Shown here in pieces: positions 26,803 to 35,103 of a stretch of DNA of 58,673 nt. A program made the position numbers and the translations under genes. How positions within the stretch are numbered: position 1 is the stretch's first letter; each line of letters starts with the position of its first letter. The notes below the pieces were generated by a model. It had not been told where the DNA came from. It saw only the letters and a list, made by a program, of their open reading frames with translations, and ran no database searches. The DNA comes from JBBRCX01 sp038204465 (GTDB lineage: Bacteria; Planctomycetota; Phycisphaerae; Tepidisphaerales; Tepidisphaeraceae): NCBI GenBank assembly GCA_038204465.1, contig JBBRCX010000015.1, positions 1-58,673 on the forward strand, written 5' to 3'.

Positions 26803-26836
26803 GGAAGACACAAAGATCCACATCCATCTTCGTGTC
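26803..26836. repeat. Inverted repeat between groEL1 and dnaJ
   Basis: GAAGACACAAAGAT and ATCTTCGTGTCTTC pair with one G-T type mismatch around an 8-base loop. It has no strong U-tract on either strand. It resembles dispersed AAGACACGAAG-type repeats seen in many genomes, but only this copy was found here. Confidence 0.45.
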
Positions 26837-26915
26837 TTCGCGGCTCAGCGGTTCAATTTTAGGTGGCCCGCCGCGCAATGCCTGCGCAACAGACCGCGCC
26901 GGTGACTTGCCTGCG

Positions 26916-28547
26916 CTACGAGACCGCGCCGGTGACTGCGGTCGCCTCCTCACCCTTCTTCTCCTTGATCTCGGCAACCAGGACATCCGTCGTCAGGGCC
27001 AACCCGCTGACGCTGGCCGCGTTCAACAGGGCCGTCTTCGCGACCTTGGTGGGGTCGATGATCCCGGCTTTGAACATGTCGACGTATTCGCCGGTGGCGG
27101 CGTTGTAGCCGAAGGCAGGGTTCTTGTTATCGAGGATTTCGGAAACGACGACCTCGCCGTCCTCACCCGCGTTGTCGGCAATCTGCCGGGCGGGAGAACG
27201 CAGCGCCTCGATCACGATGTCGAAGCCGATCTTCTCGTCGCCTTTTGCCCGGGCCTTGGCGGCTTCGACCGCCGGGATGGCCCGGAGGAAAGCCACTCCA
27301 CCGCCCGGAACGATGCCTTCCTCCGCGGCGGCCTTGGTCGCATGCAGGGCATCGTCGATCAGGTCCTTGCGCTCCTTCATTTCCGTTTCCGTGGCAGCGC
27401 CCGCCTTGATGACCGCTACACCGCCGGTGAGCTTGGCGAGGCGCTCCTGGAGTTTCTCGCGGTCGTAGTCGCTGGTCGTCTTCTCAATCTGAGCGCGGAT
27501 CTGTTCGGCCCGGGCGTCGATCTCCTTGCGCTTGCCGCCGCCTTCGATGATGAGCGTCTTGTCCTTGTCGATGAGGATGCGCTTCGCGGTCCCGAGGTCG
27601 GACAACTCCACATTTTCCAGCTTCACCCCCAGGTCTTCGCTGATGAACTTGCCGCCGGTGACGACGGCAAGATCCGCCATCATCGCCTTGCGCCGATCGC
27701 CGAACCCCGGCGCCTTGACGGCGCAGACGCTCAACACCCCGCGCAGCTTGTTCACGACCAGTGCCGCCAGTGCCTCCGCCTCGACATCTTCCGCGATGAT
27801 CAGCAGCGGTTTGCCGCCCGTGACGATCTTGTTGAGCAGCGGCAGCAGTTCGGCGAGATTGCTGATCTTCTTCTCGTGGAGCAGGATCAGGCAGTCTTCC
27901 AGCACCGCCTCAAGCGACGTCGGATTGGTGAGGAAATAAGGGGAGAGATAACCCTTGTCGAACTGCATGCCCTCGGTGTACTCGAGGACCGACTCGGTGC
28001 TCTTGCCTTCATCGACGGTGATGACGCCTTCCTTGCCGACCTTTTCCATTGCATCGGCCATCAGGTCGCCGATGTGCTCGTCGCCGTTGGCGGAGATGGT
28101 GGCGACGCGCTTGTAGTCCTCGCGGCCTTTCACCTTCTTGGACATTCCGGTGATCGCCTCGGCCGCCGCCTCGGCGGCTTTGAGGATGCCGCGCTGAATG
28201 ATGACGGGGTTGCTGCCGCCAGCGGTTACGTGCTTGAGGCCTTCGACGTAGATGGCTTCGGCCAGCACGGTTGCAGTCGTGGTGCCGTCGCCCGCGACGT
28301 CGCCGGTCTTGCTCGCGACCATGTTGACGAGCTTGGCGCCCATGTTTTCAAAGGGCTGCGGAAGCTCGATCTCCTTGGAGACGGTAACCCCGTCCTTGGT
28401 GATGCGCGGGCTGCCGAACGACTTCTGCAGGACGACGTTCTTGCCGCGCGGGCCGAGCGTCGCCTTGACCGCCCGAGCCAGTTGCGACAACCCCGCACCG
28501 ATCTGGGCCCGGGCGTCGCTCTCAAACATCATCTGTTTCGCTGCCAT
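26916..28547 (-). CDS. groL1: Chaperonin GroEL (copy 1, without GGM tail)
   Basis: A 543-residue Hsp60 subunit. Standard blocks are ATLGPRGKNVVLQ, the DGVTVSKEI loop, VAGDGTTTATVLA (ATP site), NGDEHIGDLMADAM, VKAPGFGDRRKAM and EGIVPGGGVAFLRA. The tail ends EEATAVTGAVS, so it lacks the usual Gly-Gly-Met repeats. GGGAGCG precedes ATG 28547. It is downstream of groES and an aspartic-protease gene. GACCGCGCCGGTGAC occurs twice at its 3' end (near 26897 and 26925). Confidence 0.96.
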   Translation of the reverse strand: MAAKQMMFESDARAQIGAGLSQLARAVKATLGPRGKNVVLQKSFGSPRITKDGVTVSKEIELPQPFENMGAKLVNMVASKTGDVAGDGTTTATVLAEAIYVEGLKHVTAGGSNPVIIQRGILKAAEAAAEAITGMSKKVKGREDYKRVATISANGDEHIGDLMADAMEKVGKEGVITVDEGKSTESVLEYTEGMQFDKGYLSPYFLTNPTSLEAVLEDCLILLHEKKISNLAELLPLLNKIVTGGKPLLIIAEDVEAEALAALVVNKLRGVLSVCAVKAPGFGDRRKAMMADLAVVTGGKFISEDLGVKLENVELSDLGTAKRILIDKDKTLIIEGGGKRKEIDARAEQIRAQIEKTTSDYDREKLQERLAKLTGGVAVIKAGAATETEMKERKDLIDDALHATKAAAEEGIVPGGGVAFLRAIPAVEAAKARAKGDEKIGFDIVIEALRSPARQIADNAGEDGEVVVSEILDNKNPAFGYNAATGEYVDMFKAGIIDPTKVAKTALLNAASVSGLALTTDVLVAEIKEKKGEEATAVTGAVS

Positions 28548-28565
28548 ATCAATCGCTCCCTTTCA

Positions 28566-28967
28566 TTAACTGTTCAATTGCGAAGCCGACATCACTGCCG
28601 CGGCGGGAATCGGTCCAGCCGCGACCAGCCGCTTCCCTAGCGGATCCACCCTCAGGTTCAGTCCTTCAAGGCTTCGGGCGCCAAGAAGCGGCAGATCGCC
28701 TTCTTCGCCGAAGACCACTTCATCGATCGTCTCAACTCCGTTGGGCACTTCCACGATTGCGTAGCCCACCGTCCTGGTAATCGTCTGGCCGTTTGCCATC
28801 TGGAAAGTCCGGTCCTTCTTCACGCGCTGCACGCCGATGGATTCCAGCGTCTTCGACGGCGCCCAGGTCATCTCGCTGCCGGTATCGACGAGCATCTGCT
28901 TGACGGTGGCTGCGCGATTGCGGTCGGCGATGTTGAAAAACTTCACGTCGGTGTAGAACGCGCCCAC
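28566..28967 (-). CDS. Retropepsin-like aspartic protease between groES and groEL1
   Basis: A 133-residue clan AA protein. KQMLVDTGSEMTWAPS carries the catalytic DTG motif (Asp near residue 29), and VFGEEGDLPLLGARSLEGL is the second conserved hydrophobic-Gly block of these small retroviral-type proteases. A single domain would need to dimerise for activity. Eight bases separate it from groES and 18 from groEL1, so it is clearly operonic. The function is not known; a link to chaperonin substrates or regulation is only inference. Confidence 0.75.
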   Translation of the reverse strand: MGAFYTDVKFFNIADRNRAATVKQMLVDTGSEMTWAPSKTLESIGVQRVKKDRTFQMANGQTITRTVGYAIVEVPNGVETIDEVVFGEEGDLPLLGARSLEGLNLRVDPLGKRLVAAGPIPAAAVMSASQLNS

Positions 28968-28975
28968 TGCCGCTC

Positions 28976-29263
28976 CTACTCGAGCACGCCCAGGATGTCC
29001 GCTTCCCTGAGGATGACGAACTTCTGGCTGTCGACTTCGACGTCGGTGCCGGCGTATTTGGTGTAATAGACAGTGTCGCCGGCGCGCAGGCCGATCTCCA
29101 TCGGCTTGCCCTTATCGTCGAGCTTACCGGGGCCGACGGAGACGACCTTTCCTTTGGTCGGCTTCTCCTTGGCCGTATCCGGCAGCACGATTCCGCTCCT
29201 CGTCTTCTCTTCCGCTTCCGATTGCTTCACGATGACTCGGTCTTGCAGGGGTCGAAGTTTCAT
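28976..29263 (-). CDS. groES: Co-chaperonin GroES
   Basis: The 95-residue lid of the GroEL chamber. MKLRPLQDRVIVKQ starts the chain, the mobile loop reads EEKTRSGIVLPDTAKEKP, and VEVDSQKFVILREADILG ends it. ATG 29263 with AAAGGA upstream is chosen over the longer frame from 29398, which runs into the DUF2442 gene. It is the only groES gene in the window and must serve one or both GroELs. Confidence 0.95.
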   Translation of the reverse strand: MKLRPLQDRVIVKQSEAEEKTRSGIVLPDTAKEKPTKGKVVSVGPGKLDDKGKPMEIGLRAGDTVYYTKYAGTDVEVDSQKFVILREADILGVLE

Positions 29264-29291
29264 GGTTGGTCCTTTGTCTCTGTCGTTTCTG

Positions 29292-29675
29292 TTAATCATC
29301 CTCTGCTGGGACGCCCAGCGCTTCGAATTCGTTTGCCAAATCCGGCGGAATCGGAAGCGTGAGAACCGGCACCCTTTCTCCGCGGGCCCAAGATTCACGC
29401 CACCGCTCCAGTGACCTTTGCGACTCGCCTGACTTATGACCCAGCAGCAACCCTTTTATGCTGATGTCTTCATCAAGATCAGGCCAATGGATCCCGTACG
29501 CATCGATTTCTATTCTGTTGCGCTCACTCGGCGAGCCAGCCAGAAGGCGTGGAAACCATTCAAGGGGCGCGGAGATGGTTCGGCCGTCCGCCAGGTCCAC
29601 CGCCAAGTGCTGATCCGTAACCACCACCCGGGTCGCCTGCACCTCTAGTTCATCATTACTGACCGAAGAACTCAT
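29292..29675 (-). CDS. DUF2442 domain protein
   Basis: A 127-residue protein. The N-terminal 75 residues (VVVTDQHLAVDLADGRTISA, then PLEWFPRLL, and IHWPDLDEDISIKGLLLG) match DUF2442, a small domain that often follows a DUF4160 gene. Its C-terminal part is polar. It overlaps the end of the DUF4160 reading frame by about 18 bases. The pair is toxin-antitoxin-like in arrangement, but no activity is known. Confidence 0.78.
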   Translation of the reverse strand: MSSSVSNDELEVQATRVVVTDQHLAVDLADGRTISAPLEWFPRLLAGSPSERNRIEIDAYGIHWPDLDEDISIKGLLLGHKSGESQRSLERWRESWARGERVPVLTLPIPPDLANEFEALGVPAEDD

Positions 29676-29893
29676 TCCATCGCTCCAGCAGGTAGTCTCG
29701 GTATCGAGCGACCAGCTTCTCGACGAGCTTCAATTCATGCTCAGCGAAGCCGCGATTGAATTCCATCCTAACGCCTGGCAGCAGCCACCTTCGCGTGTCG
29801 CCTTTCGCGCCTCACGTGAATATGCGGTGGCTCACCGACGTCCAGTGAATAAAAGTTAAACCGATACGGCCCGATTCGCAGGACGGTCGGCAT
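29656..29893 (-). pseudogene. DUF4160 family gene with a one-base frameshift
   Basis: ATG 29893 (AGGAG upstream) opens MPTVLRIGPYRFNFYSLDVG, then EPPHIHVRRE, the DUF4160 N-terminus. That frame stops early at RRAARR-type codons. One base further, the frame reads KGDTRRWLLPGVRMEF and ends ERWNEFFGQ at 29656, the expected C-terminus. The total of 238 bases is one more than a multiple of three. Either a true mutation or a sequencing error; the partner DUF2442 is intact. Confidence 0.7.
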
Positions 29894-29911
29894 TCGATCT
29901 CCTGGCCGGAC

Positions 29912-31612
29912 CTACATCATGTCGTCCATGCCGCCCATGCCACCCATGCCGCCACCCATGCCGCCGCCCATGCCGCCCATGCCACCGCCGCCGTGGTCGT
30001 GGCCGCCGTGGTCGCCCTTTTCCTTGGGCTTCTCGACGATGATGCAATCGGTGGTCAGGAGCAGGATGGCGACTTCCGCGGCATTCTGAAGCGCGGTGCG
30101 CTCCACCTTGGTCGGGGTGATGATGCCGGCCTTCACGACATCGACATACTCGCCGGTGAGGGCGTTGAAGCCTTCGTTGTCTTTGGACTCCATCACGCGG
30201 CGGACCACGACGCTGCCGCTGGTGCCGGCGTTCTCCGCGATCTGCTTCAGCGGCGCCGTCAGCGCCTGACGAACGACCTTCACGCCCGCCGCTTCGTCAC
30301 CTTCGAGCTTGAGATTGCCGCCGCCGTTGAGGGCCTTCATCGCGCGGATCAGTGCGACGCCTCCGCCGGCGACCACGCCTTCCTCGACCGCGGCGCGTGT
30401 CGCGTGCAGCGCGTCTTCAATTCTCGCCTTCTTCTCCTTCAGCTCAGCCTCGGTGGCTGCGCCGACGTTCACCTGCGCGACGCCGCCCGCCAGCTTCGCG
30501 AGGCGTTCCTGGAGTTTCTCGCGGTCATAGTCGCTGGTGGTGATGTCGATCTCGCGGCGGATCTGCTCGATGCGGCCCTGGATGGCTTTGCTCTCGCCGG
30601 CGCCTTCGATGATCGTCGTGTTGTCGCTGTCGATCCGGACGAGCTTCGCCTGCCCGAGCTGCTCGATCTCAATCTTGTCCAGCTCGATCCCCAGGTCTTT
30701 CATGATCGCTTCGCCGCCGGTGAGGATGGCGATGTCTTCGAGCATTGCCTTGCGGCGATCCCCGTAGCCGGGGGCTTTCACTGCCGCGACGTTCAGGATG
30801 CCGCGGAGTTTGTTGACCACCAGCGTCGCCAGCGCCTCGCCTTCGATGTCCTCGGCGATGATCAGCAGCGGCTTCTTGGCCTTCTGGATCTTCTCGAGCA
30901 GCGGAATCAGCTTCGTGGCCGCCGAGATCTTGTCCTCATAGACGAGGACAAAGGCCTTCTCCAATTCGACGGTCATCTCATCGGGATTGGTGATGAAGTT
31001 GGGGGAGAGGTAGCCGCGATCAAACTGCATGCCTTCGACGACGTCGATGTAGGTCTCCAGCCCCTTGCCCTCCTCGACCGTAATAACGCCGTCCTTGCCG
31101 ACCCGCATGAACGCGTCGGCCATGATGTTGCCGATCTCGCGGTCGTTGTTCGCGCTGATCGACGCGACGTTGGCGATGTCATCCTTGCGGGTGACGTCGA
31201 TGCGCTTGGTCTGCTTGCGAAGGCTTTCGACGACGGCGTCCACCGCGCGGCGGATTCCGCGGGCGAGCGCCATCGCGTCAGCGCCCGCCGTCAGGTTGCG
31301 ATAGCCCTCGCGGATGATGGCTTCGGCGAGAACCGTGGCGGTGGTCGTGCCGTCACCGGCGACATCGCTGGTCTTGCTGGCTGCTTCCTTCACCAGTTTG
31401 GCGCCGATGTTCTCGTATCTATCCTTTAGCTCGATCTCCTCGGCCACCGTCACGCCGTCCTTAGTGATGGTGGGCGCGCCCCAGCCCTTGTCGATCACCG
31501 CATTGCGCCCTCGGGGTCCGAGGGTCGATTTCACTGCACGAGAGAGCTTGGTCACCCCGTCGAGCAGCGCCTTCCGTGCGTCGGCGTCAAAAGCCAACAT
31601 CTTCGCGGCCAT
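29912..31612 (-). CDS. groL2: Chaperonin GroEL (copy 2, with GGM tail)
   Basis: A 566-residue Hsp60, first gene of the block. It keeps STLGPRGRNAVID, VAGDGTTTATVLA, NDREIGNIMADAF and VKAPGYGDRRKAM. It ends in a long His/Gly/Met tail (GDHGGHDHGGGGMGGM... MDDMM), the type that lines the chamber bottom; copy 1 has none. AAAGGAG precedes ATG 31612. Clear sequence divergence from copy 1 along its length argues for an old duplication, not a recent one. Confidence 0.96.
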   Translation of the reverse strand: MAAKMLAFDADARKALLDGVTKLSRAVKSTLGPRGRNAVIDKGWGAPTITKDGVTVAEEIELKDRYENIGAKLVKEAASKTSDVAGDGTTTATVLAEAIIREGYRNLTAGADAMALARGIRRAVDAVVESLRKQTKRIDVTRKDDIANVASISANNDREIGNIMADAFMRVGKDGVITVEEGKGLETYIDVVEGMQFDRGYLSPNFITNPDEMTVELEKAFVLVYEDKISAATKLIPLLEKIQKAKKPLLIIAEDIEGEALATLVVNKLRGILNVAAVKAPGYGDRRKAMLEDIAILTGGEAIMKDLGIELDKIEIEQLGQAKLVRIDSDNTTIIEGAGESKAIQGRIEQIRREIDITTSDYDREKLQERLAKLAGGVAQVNVGAATEAELKEKKARIEDALHATRAAVEEGVVAGGGVALIRAMKALNGGGNLKLEGDEAAGVKVVRQALTAPLKQIAENAGTSGSVVVRRVMESKDNEGFNALTGEYVDVVKAGIITPTKVERTALQNAAEVAILLLTTDCIIVEKPKEKGDHGGHDHGGGGMGGMGGGMGGGMGGMGGMDDMM

Positions 31613-32001
31613 GCCACGTCTCCTTTCAAGTCGTCTTGGATTCTTCGTTTTCGTGGTTGAAGAGGCGCGCTCGAAATCTGAGCGAGCAGCGCACCCTCGA
31701 CACCAGCGCCTTAATCAAACGCAGTGCCGTGGTGGGAACCGGCAGATTCGGACTATAACCGGCTCAAGCTTCACCGGTTACGACTTGCCGGCGGGAGCGG
31801 ATCGGCGCATGGGCCTCTCGGCTGGCTGTCAGCGTGGCAGGGAGACTGGAAATGTTCTCTTGAAGCCTTGCCAATGTGGCAGGAGAGAATGGAGGCCGTT
31901 GCAGAGTGTTTGTGTGCAGAAACGCAGCCCCGTCGCACGGATTTTGGACCGGCGACGGGGCTGGCTCGTTCTGGGTGCTGTCCAGGCCTCGGCTTCGCCG
32001 A
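31613..32001. other. Intergenic region upstream of groEL2
   Basis: No gene is seen. On the minus strand TATAGT (31752-31757) is a possible -10 for groEL2, but a clear -35 is missing. No CIRCE inverted repeat (TTAGCACTC-N9-GAGTGCTAA) was found. The perfect hairpin at 31927-31961 lies at the yciE-like gene's 3' end. Confidence 0.4.
31927..31961 (-). terminator. Hairpin after the YciE-like gene
   Basis: A 10-bp perfect stem GCCCCGTCGC / GCGACGGGGC with a 15-base loop, 40 bases beyond the stop of the minus-strand gene at 32002. The U-tract is weak, so it may slow or end transcription without being a classic terminator. Confidence 0.5.
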
Positions 32002-32493
32002 CTAGGCCTCGGCTTCCACGTTGATTCCGTTCTCGGCCAATTGCGTGAGCTTCTTGTCCGTGGCGCCTTCTTCGTCCAGTGTCTGCTGGAGGAGTTTGGC
32101 AATGTCATTGTGGCCAAGCAGCTTGGCGTAGGTACGGACGGTGCCATAGCCGGCAATCTCATAGTGCTCGACCTTCTGGGCCGCGCCGATCAGGCCGGCG
32201 TCAAGCACGTCGGGGTCGATGTCCTCGCCCATCAGCTCCTTGCCCTCCTCGATGAGGCCTTCCATCGCCTTGCATTTCTTGCCGCCCGGCTTCTCTTCGA
32301 GCTGCTCGAAAACCCGGATGAGCCGCTCAACCTGGCCTTCCGTCTCGCGCAAGTGCGTCTGGAAGGCGTTCTTGAGTTGCGGGTCGCTGGCTTTCTTGGC
32401 CATCTTCGGCAGCGCCTTCATGAGCTGATTCTCGGCGCTGTAAAGGTCTTTCAGGTCTTCAACAAGCAGGTCTTGCAGGGTTGCGACTTCCAT
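32002..32493 (-). CDS. YciE/DUF892 ferritin-like protein
   Basis: A 163-residue four-helix-bundle protein of the YciE/YciF family. Helices: LQDLLVEDLKDLYSAENQLM (metal-ligand E in the first), LKNAFQTHLRETEGQVERL, VLDAGLIGAAQKVEHYEIAG and YGTVRTYAKLLGHNDIAKLL. Conserved Glu/His positions could bind a di-iron centre. AAGGAG lies upstream of ATG 32493; the longer frame upstream is not supported. Relatives are stress-induced in enterobacteria. The gene is divergent from the VIT/vWA gene. Confidence 0.9.
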   Translation of the reverse strand: MEVATLQDLLVEDLKDLYSAENQLMKALPKMAKKASDPQLKNAFQTHLRETEGQVERLIRVFEQLEEKPGGKKCKAMEGLIEEGKELMGEDIDPDVLDAGLIGAAQKVEHYEIAGYGTVRTYAKLLGHNDIAKLLQQTLDEEGATDKKLTQLAENGINVEAEA

Positions 32494-32754
32494 TGGGATC
32501 TCCTTCGTCTCGGGTTTCGCTGGGCCGTCTAACGGGGTTTTGATACGTCCGAAGCATTGAGCAATTGCTATGCCGCCGGGACCCCCGCCGATCCCGGAGG
32601 GAGAACCCGCATACGTTTGGAATCTCGCGGACGAAACGACCGGGCGGACGCGACACATCGGCCCCGGCCTTTCGGCCTCTGATGGAAAACCGGGAACTTC
32701 CTGACTGCCGGCCCCTCTAAACGGGTGAACAAGTCCCGCATACCCGAGGTCCTT

Positions 32755-35067
32755 ATGCACCGTGTTCGCCGAATCCTCAGCAAAGTGCTGGCTGCCGCCG
32801 TCCTGTGTGTGCCCGTCATTTGTCACGGTGCCGGGTTCATCGTGGTGAAGGACCCGCCGACCAATCCGACGCCGGGCCACTTCGCATTCGCGCCGCTGGA
32901 AACCACCTATCACCGGGTTTCAGTGACGGTGAACGATGAGGTGGCGACAACGACCGTCGAGCAGGAGTTCTCCAATCCCAACCCTCAGCAACTCGAGGGC
33001 ACGTTCCTCTTCCCGCTCCCGGCCGGCTCGCACATCGACAAGTTCTCGATGGATGTGAATGGGAAGATGACCGACGCCGAGCTGCTGGATGCCAACAAGG
33101 CGCGCAGCGTCTATGAGGACATCGTTCGACGTTACAAGGACCCGGCCCTGCTGGAATACGCAGGTCAGGACACGTTCAAGGCGCGGATCTTCCCGATCCC
33201 GCCCAATGGCAGGAAGCAGATCAAGGTTTCTTACACGCAACTTCTCAAGAGCGACGGCGGACTTGTCGAATACACCTACCCGTTGAATACCGAGAAGTTC
33301 AGCGCCAAGCCGTTGAACGAAGTGGCCGTCAAGCTGAGCCTCGCGAGCAAGGACCCGCTCAAGAGCGTCTACAGCCCGAGCCACAACGTCGAGATTCGCC
33401 GCGACGGCGAGAACAAAGCTTCCATCGGTTACGAGCAGAAGAACGTCCGCCCGGATACCGACTTCAAGGTGATCTTCTCCCGCAACAAGTCGGATGTTGG
33501 CGTCGATCTGCTGACCTATCGCAACAGTCCGGACGATGGCTACTTCCTGCTGCTGGCTTCGCCGGGAATGCAGGCATCGACGAGTGTTATCCAGCGCAAA
33601 GACGTCTGCTTCGTGATCGACACGAGCGGCTCGATGGCCGAGAGCGGCGGCAAAAAGATGGAGCAGGCCAGGAAGGCATTGTCTTTCTGCCTGCAGAACC
33701 TCAATGAGGGCGATCGCTTCGAGATCGTGCGTTTCTCAACTGAAGCGGAGAGCCTCTTCGGGTCGCTCCACCCGGCTACGAAGGAAGACGTTCAGAAGGC
33801 CCAGACTTTTGTCGCGGGACTGAAACCCATCGGGGGAACTGCGATCCAGGAAGCACTGAACAAGGCCCTGTCGCTGCGCCGCGAGAAACCGAGCGAAGAC
33901 GAGACGCGGCCTTTCATCATCATCTTCCTCACGGATGGCCAGCCCACCGTTGGAGAGACCAATGAAGATCTGCTCGTCGCTTCGGTCGGCAAGCAGAACC
34001 TCGGCAGCACGCGAATCTTCTCCTTTGGCATCGGCACCGACGTGAACACGCATCTGCTCGATCGGATCGCCGGCGACACGAAGGCCTTCAGCCAGTACGT
34101 GCTCCCGGAGGAAGACCTGGAAGTGAAGCTGAGCAACTTCTACACCAAGATCAAAGAGCCGGTGCTCGCCAACGTGCAGCTCTCCTTCACGGGATCGGAC
34201 GTGAAAGTTTCCCAGATGTATCCGGGCGCCCTGCCCGACTTGTTCAAAGGTGAAGTGGTGGTCGCGTTCGGCCGGTACAGTGGCAAGGGGGCCGGGGCCG
34301 CGAAGGTGACCGGCACGCTGAACGGCGAGAAGCGCGAGTTCGTGGCGGACGTGAAGTTCGCCGAGAACGATCTGACCAACGCGTTCATCCCGCGCCTGTG
34401 GGCAACTCGCCGGGTCGGCTGGCTGCTGGATGAGATGCGCCTTCACGGGGAATCGACGGAGCTGAAGGACGAGTGCACGCGGCTCGCGCGCGAGCACGGC
34501 ATCGTTACCCCGTACACCGCCTACTTGATCCTCGAAGACGAGCAGCGCCGCGGCGTGCCGGTCGCGATGCAAAACATGCGCGAGTTCGGCGGCGACGGAG
34601 GCGTTCGCGGGCTGGCGGCCGCGCGCTTCGACCGCAACACCGCCGAGTCAAGCACGCCCTCTGCGCGCTCGGGTTCCGCGGCCGTCGACAACGCCGAGGC
34701 GATTAAAGCGCTCAAGGGCAGCAGCAGCGATGCGGATGTCACGATCGTTCGCGGCAACGACACCCTTTCCAAACCCACCACGCAGCCTGGCGGGTCCGCC
34801 GCCCGCGCGCCCGCGTCCGGCTACAAGGTTGCGCAGAACTACACGCAACAGGCGCGTGTCATCAATGGCCGCGCGTTCTACCAGAACAATACGACCTGGA
34901 CCGACTCCACCGCCCAATCGAAGAAAGAGCTGAAACAACAGAAAGTCCAGTTCAACAGCGACGAATACTTCGCGTTGCTCAAGAAGCACCCCGAGGCCGC
35001 CCAGTGGTTCGCGCTGGGCAATGAAGTGGACGTGGTGTTGGACAACACGCTGTATATGGTGCGTTGA
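32755..35067 (+). CDS. Exported VIT and von Willebrand factor A domain protein
   Basis: A 770-residue secreted protein. A signal peptide (ILSKVLAAAVLCVPVICHGA) leads into a VIT domain (TYHRVSVTVNDEVATTTVEQ followed by FPLPAG). A vWA domain follows from about residue 280, with MIDAS start FVIDTSGSM near 288 and FLTDGQPT near 395. The C-terminal part is low in complexity. ATG 32755 follows GAGG; an in-frame GTG at 32725 is possible. Inter-alpha-trypsin-inhibitor-like proteins of this type are abundant in planctomycetes; the role here is unknown. Confidence 0.88.
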   Translation: MHRVRRILSKVLAAAVLCVPVICHGAGFIVVKDPPTNPTPGHFAFAPLETTYHRVSVTVNDEVATTTVEQEFSNPNPQQLEGTFLFPLPAGSHIDKFSMDVNGKMTDAELLDANKARSVYEDIVRRYKDPALLEYAGQDTFKARIFPIPPNGRKQIKVSYTQLLKSDGGLVEYTYPLNTEKFSAKPLNEVAVKLSLASKDPLKSVYSPSHNVEIRRDGENKASIGYEQKNVRPDTDFKVIFSRNKSDVGVDLLTYRNSPDDGYFLLLASPGMQASTSVIQRKDVCFVIDTSGSMAESGGKKMEQARKALSFCLQNLNEGDRFEIVRFSTEAESLFGSLHPATKEDVQKAQTFVAGLKPIGGTAIQEALNKALSLRREKPSEDETRPFIIIFLTDGQPTVGETNEDLLVASVGKQNLGSTRIFSFGIGTDVNTHLLDRIAGDTKAFSQYVLPEEDLEVKLSNFYTKIKEPVLANVQLSFTGSDVKVSQMYPGALPDLFKGEVVVAFGRYSGKGAGAAKVTGTLNGEKREFVADVKFAENDLTNAFIPRLWATRRVGWLLDEMRLHGESTELKDECTRLAREHGIVTPYTAYLILEDEQRRGVPVAMQNMREFGGDGGVRGLAAARFDRNTAESSTPSARSGSAAVDNAEAIKALKGSSSDADVTIVRGNDTLSKPTTQPGGSAARAPASGYKVAQNYTQQARVINGRAFYQNNTTWTDSTAQSKKELKQQKVQFNSDEYFALLKKHPEAAQWFALGNEVDVVLDNTLYMVR

Positions 35068-35103
35068 AGCGAACAACTGCACACTGGTAAAGAGGAGGCT
35101 GAT

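Noticed and set aside
26685..26915. CIRCE/HrcA operator near the chaperonin genes
   Set aside because: No TTAGCACTC-N9-GAGTGCTAA repeat was found here or upstream of groEL2.
26832..28640. 602-codon plus-strand ORF across groEL1
   Set aside because: An antisense shadow caused by GC-rich third positions of groEL; it has no start signal or family.
31613..32001. Heat-shock sigma-32 promoter upstream of groEL2
   Set aside because: Only a TATAGT-like box was seen; neither CTTGAA nor CCCCAT-type elements are at proper spacing.
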